Source: Flammeovirgaceae bacterium
GTDB lineage: Bacteria; Bacteroidota; Bacteroidia; Cytophagales; Cyclobacteriaceae
Reading direction: 5' to 3'
Assembly (NCBI GenBank): GCA_003229495.1
Contig: QIEB01000499.1
Location: forward strand, 1 to 5,343
DNA length: 5,343 bases
The notes beneath the pieces are model-generated. The model worked only from the letters and a program-made list of their open reading frames with translations. It was not told the DNA's origin and did no database searches. This document shows positions 1 to 5,343 of this stretch, piece after piece. The first letter of the stretch is position 1, and the number at the start of each line of letters is the position of its first letter. The translations under genes and the position numbers were made by a program.

Positions 1-649
1 ATCTGCGATCATGAGATACTACCACTACCGCCCCGTCATAGGTCTTTAGATATTGCTCAATCCATTTTATGGAAGGAAGGTCAAGGTGGTTGGTAGGTTC
101 ATCCAATAGTAGAAGATCTGGTTTTTCCAGAAGTAACTTGGCCAGCATTACCCTCATACGCCATCCTCCAGAAAACTTGTTCAAAGGTTTGTTCAAATCT
201 TCTGTCTTAAAGCCGATTCCCTCCAATACTTCTTCAGCCTTAGCCTGGAGGCTATACCCTTCTAACCGATCAAAATTTTCTTGCAAAGCGCTTAACCTAT
301 CAACAGTTTTATCCTGATAGTTTTCCTCAAGGTCCATTAAGGTAGCTTCAATCTGCTTTTGCAATTCACAGGCTTCCGTAAAGGCCTTCATGGCCACTTG
401 TAGAATCGATTCCGCTGAACTATACGAAAGCAAGTCCTGGTCAAGAAACCCAATGGTGCATTCAGTGCCTTTACTAATCGACCCGGCGGCAGCCTGGTAA
501 TCTCCATTGATGAGACGCAATAATGTTGATTTGCCTGTGCCGTTTAGACCGATTAATCCAATTTTGTCCCTCCGTTTGATGTGCAAGGAGGCATTATCAT
601 ACAAGGCACGGTCACCAATAAAATATGAGAGGTTGTTTATTGCGATCAT
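1..649 (-). CDS. ABC-F family ATP-binding protein, N-terminal part (3' end beyond left edge)
   Basis: The 216 visible codons cover the first ATP-binding cassette of an ABC-F protein. This family consists of soluble twin-ATPase proteins without membrane domains, most of which act on the ribosome as translation factors or antibiotic-resistance proteins. In order, the sequence shows Walker A GLNGTGKST (residues 34-42), Q-loop Q71 in FLDQD, a charged helical stretch at about 85-157 where family members carry the arm insertion, signature FSGGWRMR (159-166), Walker B LLLLDEPTNHLD (179-190) and the H-loop SHDR (212-215). DEPTNHLD is typical of ABC-F. The family is usually 530-650 residues, so the linker and second cassette lie off the left edge. 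The start is the ATG at 647-649, just after a GGAGG. I cannot assign a subfamily (EttA, Uup or other) without the linker and C-terminus. No frameshift is seen. Upstream, towards the DUF2911 gene, lies the octamer array. Confidence 0.95.
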   Translation of the reverse strand, partial: MIAINNLSYFIGDRALYDNASLHIKRRDKIGLIGLNGTGKSTLLRLINGDYQAAAGSISKGTECTIGFLDQDLLSYSSAESILQVAMKAFTEACELQKQIEATLMDLEENYQDKTVDRLSALQENFDRLEGYSLQAKAEEVLEGIGFKTEDLNKPLNKFSGGWRMRVMLAKLLLEKPDLLLLDEPTNHLDLPSIKWIEQYLKTYDGAVVVVSHDRR

Positions 650-651
650 AT

Positions 652-663
652 CCTCCAAAATTA
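652..663 (-). promoter_or_regulatory. GGAGG with overlapping TAATTTTG just upstream of the ABC-F start
   Basis: Read on the minus strand, TAATTTTG (663-656) fits the Bacteroidota -7 consensus TAnnTTTG and shares its final G with a GGAGG (656-652). GGAGG ends only 2 nt before the ATG, closer than a normal Shine-Dalgarno spacing, and strong SD sequences are uncommon in this phylum. If TAATTTTG is a real -7 element, the mRNA would be almost leaderless. If GGAGG is the functional site, the promoter lies further upstream, inside or beyond the octamer array. No TTG-type -33 element sits at the expected distance; the nearest TTG is 25 nt upstream. The motifs are certain, their function is not. Confidence 0.35.
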
Positions 664-684
664 CTTAGAAATTAGGAATTTAAC

Positions 685-908
685 CGTTCAATCGCTGAAT
701 TGCCGAGTTGTTGAGTCGCTGAGTTGCTGAGTCGCTGAGTTGCTGAGTCGTTCAATCGCTGAGTCGTTCAATCGCTGAGTTGCTGAATCGTTCAATCGCT
801 GAGTCACTGAGTTGCTGAATCACTAACTCACTAACTCACTAACTCACTAACTCACTAATTCACTAACTCACTAACTCACTAACTCACTAACTCACTAATT
901 CACCAACT
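685..908. repeat. 28-unit array of degenerate 8-bp tandem repeats
   Basis: From 685 to 908 the plus strand divides into 28 consecutive octamers with no phase slip. Seventeen units at 685-820 are mostly cgctgagt, tgctgagt, cgttcaat and tgctgaat; single units are tgccgagt, tgttgagt and cactgagt. Eleven units at 821-908 are cactaact (8), cactaatt (2) and caccaact (1). Most units fit the pattern YRYTnAnT. Alternating cgctgagt/tgctgagt and cgttcaat/cgctgagt pairs give a local 16-bp period. Because 8 is coprime to 3, TAA (plus) and TAG (minus) recur in every frame of the right block, so the array is not protein-coding. It fills most of the 258-bp gap between the DUF2911 and ABC-F genes. The remaining 650-684 is AT-rich with no repeat. 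Function is unknown; slipped-strand expansion is the likely origin. It is not CRISPR: there are no spacers. Confidence 0.97.
821..900. repeat. Two identical 40-bp higher-order repeats inside the octamer array
   Basis: Positions 821-860 and 861-900 are identical. Each consists of four cactaact units followed by one cactaatt. This five-unit block copied exactly implies a recent duplication of a 40-bp segment, not only single-octamer slippage. The left block of the array shows more unit-to-unit variation and therefore appears older or differently constrained. Confidence 0.95.
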
Positions 909-1447
909 TACATAAACTCCACAGGAATGGTTACTTTGGTGCGGTCCCACATCATTACCAGCTCAGCGCTGTGGGCTTTTTGTTCAAAGGCTATAGTAAA
1001 TGGTTCGTAGACTTCGGTTGTAGTTAAGACAGGAACATCGAAGCGAGCTACATCAAGCTTGGAGTTGTAATTGTAGGCACCCCATTGACCTAGTTCGCTA
1101 TTCAAAATTATCGTCCAGTGATCTTTATTGGGAATGGTAAATAACGTATAAGTTCCTGGTTTTATTATTTGATTCCCAAGTTTGACAGAGCCAGTAACAG
1201 TAATCTCTGTAGCTTCATTTGCTCCAGTCCTCCAGACCTCACCGAAAGGTTCTAAGTCTCCAAATATTTTCCTTCCTCGTTTATGCGGCCGACAATAAGT
1301 AATTTTGACATATGTATCTTCATACTTCATGGTAACCATCTCCAAAGGGCTTGGACGAGGTTTTAAAGCTTCTTGCGCATATATTTCAGTGATATTCCAG
1401 CAAGCTACTGCTATTAGCACCATCAAGGGCTTGGTTATTCTTGTCAT
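908..1447 (-). CDS. Secreted DUF2911 domain protein
   Basis: This 179-residue protein matches my knowledge of the DUF2911 family, which is abundant in Bacteroidota and has no established biochemical function. Residues 1-24 form a signal peptide: MTRITK, a hydrophobic core at about 8-16, then IYA followed by Q25, a common cleavage site in this phylum. It should therefore be exported, probably to the periplasm. Family hallmarks are YCRPHKRGRKIFG (51-63), GEVWRTGANEAT (69-80), PGTYTLFTIP (97-106), WTIILN (111-116) and QWGAYNY (121-127). These suggest a compact beta-rich fold. Cys16 lies in the hydrophobic core without a proper lipobox, so a lipoprotein is unlikely. The start is the ATG at 1445-1447, which places the signal peptide correctly; no Shine-Dalgarno precedes it. 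It is divergent from the dCMP deaminase gene. The last base of the TAA (908-910) is also the last base of the octamer array. Confidence 0.92.
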   Translation of the reverse strand: MTRITKPLMVLIAVACWNITEIYAQEALKPRPSPLEMVTMKYEDTYVKITYCRPHKRGRKIFGDLEPFGEVWRTGANEATEITVTGSVKLGNQIIKPGTYTLFTIPNKDHWTIILNSELGQWGAYNYNSKLDVARFDVPVLTTTEVYEPFTIAFEQKAHSAELVMMWDRTKVTIPVEFM

Positions 1448-1492
1448 TATGGTAATTTTTGAATCAGGCTGGTGATATTAATCAATATACAA

Positions 1493-1500
1493 TAATTTTG
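1493..1500 (+). promoter_or_regulatory. Candidate -7 promoter element (TAATTTTG) for the dCMP deaminase gene
   Basis: TAATTTTG matches the Bacteroidota sigma-ABfr -7 consensus TAnnTTTG exactly. It lies 35 nt before the GTG start in the 88-bp divergent region, which would give a short, A-rich 5' leader of roughly 25-30 nt. No TTG-type -33 element is seen at the expected distance; the nearest upstream TTG (1459-1461) is about 31 nt away. The position is plausible, but the motif is short and the region AT-rich, so chance occurrence is possible. Confidence 0.4.
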
Positions 1501-1535
1501 CCAAACTGATTCCAGGAAAATTAAAACTAAAAATT

Positions 1536-2021
1536 GTGATAGAACGACCGGCATTTGACGATATCTACATGGAATTGGCGGTAAACCTGGCTAAAAGATC
1601 GCATTGTATTAAGAGACATGTTGGGGCGGTTTTAGCCAAAGATACCCGCATAATTTCTATTGGATACAACGGGCCTCCAGCAGGAACCCATAATTGCGAT
1701 GAAGAATGGCCTGTGGAAGGTTGCCCCAGAAGTTCTAAAGGCAGTTGTAGTTTAGCACTTCATGCGGAGCAAAATGCCATCCTATATGCGGTCAAGAACA
1801 AAACCAGCGTTGAGGGATCTACGCTTTACGTTACTTTATCACCTTGCCTTAGTTGTGCAAGGATAATATTTGCTATGGGAATTCTTAAGGTAGTTTACTT
1901 TAAGTCATATGGGGCCTACAAAGGTCTGGAACAAGATGAGGGCTTGGAGTTCTTAAATAAATTCGGAATAGAAATCCAGCAATACCAAGGTAACCTGGAA
2001 AATGTGACTCATATGATATAG
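1536..2021 (+). CDS. dCMP deaminase (zinc-dependent deoxycytidylate deaminase)
   Basis: The enzyme hydrolyses dCMP to dUMP and ammonia in the cytosol, supplying dUMP to thymidylate synthase. The 161 residues contain the catalytic zinc motif H76-A-E78 (Glu78 as proton shuttle, His76 as ligand) and P103-C104-x-x-C107 for the other two ligands. GYNG (43-46), followed by PPAGTHNC, is the stretch that in dCMP deaminases contributes to dCTP binding, so activation by dCTP and inhibition by dTTP is likely but inferred. Cys54, Cys63 and Cys71, just before the active site, may hold a second structural zinc. Similar proteins with a ComE-type label belong to the same family. The GTG start at 1536 is preferred because MIERPAFDDIYMELA matches the family N-terminus; the internal ATG at codon 12 would remove it. 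The leader is A-rich with no Shine-Dalgarno. The gene converges on murB with a 9-bp gap. Confidence 0.95.
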   Translation: MIERPAFDDIYMELAVNLAKRSHCIKRHVGAVLAKDTRIISIGYNGPPAGTHNCDEEWPVEGCPRSSKGSCSLALHAEQNAILYAVKNKTSVEGSTLYVTLSPCLSCARIIFAMGILKVVYFKSYGAYKGLEQDEGLEFLNKFGIEIQQYQGNLENVTHMI

Positions 2022-2030
2022 GTAATTAAG

Positions 2031-3047
2031 TCAAATAATATTTACTTCAGGGGCCAACCTAATGCCAAACTTACTATTTACAGAGTCCTGAATTTCACTT
2101 GAAAGTTTAACCAGGTCAGCTCCCTGAGCGCCCCCGTAGTTTACCAAAACCAGCGCCTGTTTATCATGTACACCAATGGCACCGTCTCTGAACCCTTTCC
2201 AATTACATTGCTCAATTAGCCACCCGGCAGGGATTTTAATGGCGTTTTCTTGGGTGGAATAACTTGGAATATTTGCATATTCAGATTTAAGGTTATAATA
2301 AAATTCTTTACTAACGATGGGATTCTTAAAGAAGCTACCGGCATTTCCCAGTTCACGGGGATCTGGGAGCTTGCTTTGTCTGATATTGATCACAGCATCA
2401 CTAATATTTCGTATGCTCAGCTCCTGCTTACCCATGTCTTCAAGGGTCTGAGAAATTGCCCCGTACGAGATGTTAAAGGTTGGACGTTTGTGTAGCCTTA
2501 ACACTACTCTGGTGATCATGTATTGATCTTTTAAAGGCCCTTTGAAGGCACTAAAGCGGTAACTAAATGCACATTCAGTAATCTCAAATTTTCGGACTTT
2601 GCCATTATCCAATCGAATTGCTTCCAGATGAGAAAAAATCCCACATATCTCAACCCCATACGCACCAATATTTTGCATGGGAGCTGCCCCAGTGGTTCCG
2701 GGAATCAAACTAAGATTTTCAATTCCACCCCAACCATGATCAATAGCCCATAGCACTACTTGATGCCAGTTTTCACCGGCGCCCACCCGCACCCAAACAT
2801 AATCTTGATCTTCTTTAAGAACCTCTGTACCCAAGATTTCGTTTTTCAAGATTAATCCCGGATAATCCTGGGCAAATAATATATTGCTACCTCCACCGAG
2901 CACCAGTAGTGGCAGTGCCCGATCTTTTGCATTAACAAGCGCTTTTTGTAAGTTCCTTTCATGGTCTATCGCAACCAGATAACGGGCGCTTACATCAATA
3001 CCAAATGTGTTGAATTCCCGAAGGGAAACATTTTCATTTATTACCAT
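2031..3047 (-). CDS. murB: UDP-N-acetylenolpyruvoylglucosamine reductase MurB (type I)
   Basis: This is a cytosolic FAD-dependent enzyme that uses NADPH to reduce UDP-GlcNAc-enolpyruvate to UDP-MurNAc, the second committed step of peptidoglycan synthesis. At 338 residues it is complete (E. coli MurB has 342). FAD-binding elements include VLGGGSNIL (49-57) and ENLSLIPGTTGAAPMQNIGA (110-129). YRFSAFK (163-169) carries the substrate-binding arginine. NAGSFFKNP (235-243) contains Ser238, equivalent to the E. coli catalytic Ser229. Glu334 in LAPEVNII matches E. coli Glu325. The region at about 190-215 fits the Tyr-containing loop of type I enzymes. The start ATG at 3045-3047 places NVSLREFNTFGI at the N-terminus, as expected. 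It lies 53 bp downstream of the histidine kinase on the same strand and could be cotranscribed with it. No terminator is visible after its TGA, so its transcript may overlap that of the dCMP deaminase gene. Confidence 0.97.
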   Translation of the reverse strand: MVINENVSLREFNTFGIDVSARYLVAIDHERNLQKALVNAKDRALPLLVLGGGSNILFAQDYPGLILKNEILGTEVLKEDQDYVWVRVGAGENWHQVVLWAIDHGWGGIENLSLIPGTTGAAPMQNIGAYGVEICGIFSHLEAIRLDNGKVRKFEITECAFSYRFSAFKGPLKDQYMITRVVLRLHKRPTFNISYGAISQTLEDMGKQELSIRNISDAVINIRQSKLPDPRELGNAGSFFKNPIVSKEFYYNLKSEYANIPSYSTQENAIKIPAGWLIEQCNWKGFRDGAIGVHDKQALVLVNYGGAQGADLVKLSSEIQDSVNSKFGIRLAPEVNII

Positions 3048-3100
3048 CCCACTGGTCCAAATCTAAAAAATTAGTAGCTCCTATGAATTGAATGAGGTAA

Positions 3101-4267
3101 TTATTTCGGAATTTCCATAAAAAAGGTGGAACCAGATCCCAATGAGGACTCTACCCACAGCCTCCCAGAATGGATTTGAACTATTTTTTTACTAGTGGCC
3201 AAACCAATACCGGAACCTTTAATTTCAGATTGTCGGTGTAAGCGTTTAAATGGCTTGAAAATTTCATTAAAATAGCTGGGGTCAATTCCTATGCCATTAT
3301 CTTCGATGCCAATTATCCAGTTTTCTCTATTTGACCGTGAGGCAATCCGGATCTCAGGACAGACACCTGAAGATTGGTATTTCATGGAATTAGAAAGCAT
3401 GTTTTGAAAATAGTGGATTAACAAGCTCGAATTTCCATTTACTTGTGGCAATTTACCAACGCTAATTTGTGCTTGGTGTTCCTGAATGGACTGGTGAAGA
3501 TTTAGAAGTACCTGGTCCAATACTAAATTCAAATCGACCGGCTCTAAACGGTATTTAACACCATTAATTACAGCATAGTCAAGAATGTCTTTGATCAACT
3601 GCTGCATGCGCTGCAAACTTTCATCTGCCTTATCAAAATAGCCCTTGGCTTTAAGGCCAAGCTGGCCAGCATACTCCATTTGAATAATACTGAGAAAACC
3701 CTGAACAGATCGCAAAGGCTCCTGTAAATCATGTGAAGCGGCGTACGAAAATTGCCTCAAGGCCTCATTCACTAAATTGGCCTTTTTTAGATCGATACGG
3801 GTCTTGTGAAGCTCTTCTTCTATCCGGACATTGTCTGACACATCATTGGTGAAACCGTATATACCTTTTATTTGATTGGGGGGAGCAAGCCAGGGAAATT
3901 TCACAGTTTCAATCCAGGAGCCCCGGTCTTTATTCTCGATTAAGTTGAAAATGACATTTCTTGTTTTTAAGACCTTTTTGTCATCATTAGTATACCTCCT
4001 TAGAGACTTTGAGAGCTGGTGATTTTCTTTGAAAAGAATTTTATCTCTGGAAACCTGAAGATGGTCACAAAATGCCTGATTCACATATACAAAAGTGTTT
4101 TGTTCATTTTTGACGAACATGCCCACTTTTGTTGACCCTACCAGTTGATTCAGTAGATTGTTTTCAGTTTTCAGCTCTCTGTTTAAGGTGGCAAATCTGC
4201 GATTTTGTCTGCGAAGTCGCTGATTTTCAGAAAGATATGTGGAGCCAGGTGGTTTCTGGACAATCAT
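3101..4267 (-). CDS. Soluble PAS-domain sensor histidine kinase
   Basis: This 388-residue protein has no signal peptide or membrane segment, so it should sense a cytoplasmic cue. Residues 14-42 look like a short coiled coil. A PAS domain spans about 43-145 (VGMFVKNEQNTFVYVNQAFC at its start, GIYGFTNDVSD at its end), followed by a linker helix. The HisKA domain (about 170-235) has the H-box ASHDLQEPLRSV with phosphoacceptor His179. The HATPase domain has N-box Asn289/Asn293 (NMLSNSMKYQ), G1 DNGIGID (323-329), F-box EIFKPFKRLH (335-344) and G2 GSGIGLA (351-357). All residues needed for autophosphorylation appear present. No receiver domain is fused and no response regulator gene is in view, so partner and target are unknown. 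The ATG at 4265-4267 is favoured because an in-frame stop lies about 10 codons upstream. It sits between the phosphohexomutase gene and murB, all on the minus strand. Confidence 0.95.
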   Translation of the reverse strand: MIVQKPPGSTYLSENQRLRRQNRRFATLNRELKTENNLLNQLVGSTKVGMFVKNEQNTFVYVNQAFCDHLQVSRDKILFKENHQLSKSLRRYTNDDKKVLKTRNVIFNLIENKDRGSWIETVKFPWLAPPNQIKGIYGFTNDVSDNVRIEEELHKTRIDLKKANLVNEALRQFSYAASHDLQEPLRSVQGFLSIIQMEYAGQLGLKAKGYFDKADESLQRMQQLIKDILDYAVINGVKYRLEPVDLNLVLDQVLLNLHQSIQEHQAQISVGKLPQVNGNSSLLIHYFQNMLSNSMKYQSSGVCPEIRIASRSNRENWIIGIEDNGIGIDPSYFNEIFKPFKRLHRQSEIKGSGIGLATSKKIVQIHSGRLWVESSLGSGSTFFMEIPK

Positions 4268-4383
4268 TGAAATAATAACTTGGTGAGAGATATCAATTTA
4301 CCAATTAAACGGTTATTCGCCTCGTCTAATTCCTTGGCCAGGTCGGGATGTAAGAAAATACTAAAATCTCCACTTTTAGAGTG
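4264..4383 (-). other. Short open frame with ATGA overlap to the kinase start; possible small or broken gene
   Basis: In the 138-bp gap before the kinase, the frame after a TAG (4384-4386) stays open for 39 codons and ends in a TGA (4264-4266) that overlaps the kinase ATG as ATGA, an arrangement typical of translational coupling. The encoded residues include FLHPDLAKELDEANNRLIGK, which could form an amphipathic helix. There is no ATG or GTG in the frame, and the only TTG is at codon 30, so a conventional start is missing. It may be the remnant of a gene that lost its 5' end, a peptide with a rare start such as ATT, or chance. I recognise no family. A weak AT-rich inverted repeat, CTAAAA/TTTTAG (4361-4379), lies inside it. 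Confidence 0.2.
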
Positions 4384-4405
4384 CTAATAGTGAAAATTAT
4401 CCCCT

Positions 4406-5343
4406 TTAACTGGTGAATTCTTGAAGGTCTTGCTTGATCTCTTGGATTCTTGTATCCAGATCAGTGGTGGTAACATCAAATGATTCCTTGGCTTCCAGCT
4501 CACCTCTGACACCTATATAGAACTTGATTTTCGGCTCAGTGCCTGAAGGTCGTGCTGAAATTTTGCTACCATCTTGAGTTATAAACTGTAGAACATTGGA
4601 TTTTGGAAGATTTATGGAAGATATTTCCCCGGATATAAGATTATGAGACTCACTGCTACTATAATCAAGCACTTTTTCAACTTTTGATCCTCCAAATGTA
4701 TTTGGGGGTCCCGTTCTCAACTTATGCATGATCTCTTGAATTTCTTCTGCACCAGTTTTACCGGGCTTGGTAATTGAAATAAGAGATTCTTTAAAATAGC
4801 CGTATTCCTGATAAATTGAGATAAGACCATCAAAAAGAGTTTTACCGTGGTCCTTACTAAAGGCCACTAATTCTGCAATGATAGCACAGGATGCCACTGC
4901 GTCTTTATCTCTAACCTGCTCTCCGATCATGTAGCCATAGCTTTCTTCTCCACCAACGATAAACTCTCTTTTTCCTTCCAGTTTTCGTATGACCTCAGCA
5001 ATCCATTTGAATCCTGTTAAAGTATTGTAACAATCCACCTGGTAGCGCTCAGCGATGGTATCAATGAGCTCCGTGGTAACTATGGTTTTAACGATGTAGT
5101 TCTTGTCACTGATCTTTCCATTGACCTGCCATTGATCCAGGAGATAGTGCATAATTAAAACTCCTGTCTGGTTGCCGTTGAGTAGTTGAAATTCCCCATG
5201 GTGATTCTTAACACCAATCCCTACCCTGTCAGTATCGGGATCGGTTGCCATAATAAGGTCCGCATCTATTTCCCTGGCTTTTGCCAACGCCAGGCTCATG
5301 GCCTCTTGTTCTTCTGGATTAGGATATACCACCGTTGGGAAAT
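4406..5343 (-). CDS. Phosphoglucomutase/phosphomannomutase family phosphohexomutase, C-terminal part (5' end beyond right edge)
   Basis: The gene enters from the right edge, with 311 complete codons before its TAA. The GTG at 5330-5332 is not a start: the frame continues upstream as FPTVVYPNPEE, typical family sequence. The enzyme interconverts glucose 1-phosphate and glucose 6-phosphate or related sugar phosphates through a phosphoserine, and this supplies precursors for glycogen, nucleotide sugars and envelope glycans. Visible motifs are the metal loop DPDTDR (about 5225-5242, aspartates binding Mg2+), GGEESYG (the domain 3 sugar-specificity loop, as in PGM2-like and PgcA-like members) and RPSGTEPK in domain 4 (phosphate binding). 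The catalytic-serine loop of domain 1 lies outside the window. Family members of this type are about 550-600 residues, so about half is present. GEESYG favours glucose phosphates, but substrate choice between glucose and mannose remains inferred. It is followed on the same strand, 138 bp later, by the histidine kinase. Confidence 0.95.
   Translation of the reverse strand, partial: FPTVVYPNPEEQEAMSLALAKAREIDADLIMATDPDTDRVGIGVKNHHGEFQLLNGNQTGVLIMHYLLDQWQVNGKISDKNYIVKTIVTTELIDTIAERYQVDCYNTLTGFKWIAEVIRKLEGKREFIVGGEESYGYMIGEQVRDKDAVASCAIIAELVAFSKDHGKTLFDGLISIYQEYGYFKESLISITKPGKTGAEEIQEIMHKLRTGPPNTFGGSKVEKVLDYSSSESHNLISGEISSINLPKSNVLQFITQDGSKISARPSGTEPKIKFYIGVRGELEAKESFDVTTTDLDTRIQEIKQDLQEFTS

Noticed and set aside
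69..317. Plus-strand open frame of 82 codons
   Set aside because: It is antisense to the well-supported ABC-F gene, which carries all its motifs on the minus strand; the plus product resembles nothing.
685..908. CRISPR array or coding repeat
   Set aside because: There are no unique spacers between copies, the unit is only 8 bp, and stops occur in all six frames of the right block, so neither reading holds.
1473..1488. Inverted repeat in the divergent region (TGAT/ATCA and ATATT/AATAT arms)
   Set aside because: The arms are only 4-5 bp and AT-rich, not enough to claim an operator.
1502..1509. TCAGTTTG on the minus strand as the -7 element of the DUF2911 gene
   Set aside because: It has one mismatch to TAnnTTTG at the important second base and no matching -33 element.
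2250..2495. Plus-strand open frame of 81 codons
   Set aside because: It lies wholly antisense inside murB, whose catalytic motifs are intact there.
3058..3065. TAGATTTG on the minus strand as a promoter for murB
   Set aside because: It fits TAnnTTTG but sits 10 nt before the start codon with no -33 element; in AT-rich DNA this is easily chance.
4361..4379. CTAAAA/TTTTAG hairpin as a terminator after the phosphohexomutase gene
   Set aside because: The stem is only 6 bp with a single G-C pair, and no continuous T-tract follows, so it would be too weak for an intrinsic terminator.
5330..5332. GTG as the start of the phosphohexomutase gene
   Set aside because: The frame stays open to the window edge with family-like residues (FPT) before it, so the gene is truncated by the window, not short.

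Overview
The window looks like chromosomal DNA from a member of the Bacteroidota, probably a Cytophagales- or Flavobacteriia-like environmental bacterium. The evidence is modest GC (roughly 40% by eye), a secreted DUF2911 protein (a family very common in this phylum), TAnnTTTG-type promoter motifs (TAATTTTG twice), almost no Shine-Dalgarno sequences, and a soluble PAS histidine kinase with an ASHDLQEPLR H-box. No phylogenetic marker is present, so the assignment stays at phylum level.

Layout from left to right. (1) Positions 1-649, minus strand: N-terminal third of an ABC-F ATPase, cut by the left edge. (2) Positions 685-908: an uninterrupted array of 28 octamers (224 bp) in perfect 8-bp phase. 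It fills almost all of the gap between the ABC-F gene and the gene upstream of it, and its last base is also the last base of that gene's stop codon. (3) Positions 908-1447, minus: secreted DUF2911 protein. (4) Positions 1448-1535: an 88-bp divergent intergenic region with a candidate promoter for the plus strand. (5) Positions 1536-2021, plus: dCMP deaminase with a GTG start, the only plus-strand gene. (6) Positions 2031-3047, minus: MurB, converging on the deaminase with only 9 bp between the stops. (7) Positions 3101-4267, minus: cytoplasmic PAS-HisKA-HATPase histidine kinase. (8) Positions 4268-4405: 138 bp with no ordinary gene, but with a 39-codon open frame whose TGA overlaps the kinase ATG. 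(9) Positions 4406-5343, minus: C-terminal half of a phosphoglucomutase/phosphomannomutase, cut by the right edge.

The phosphohexomutase, kinase and murB genes are codirectional and could be cotranscribed in that order. The mutase (sugar phosphates) and MurB (UDP-MurNAc synthesis) both feed cell-envelope building. The kinase has no response regulator beside it, so its role is open. The deaminase supplies dUMP for thymidylate synthesis and appears to be transcribed alone.

The genes are mostly housekeeping. The element that ordinary annotation does not explain is the octamer array. It has two compositional blocks and a duplicated 40-bp higher-order unit. The two blocks are periodically complementary, so one strand could fold into a long imperfect hairpin. 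The short ATGA-coupled frame ahead of the kinase is a weaker second lead.
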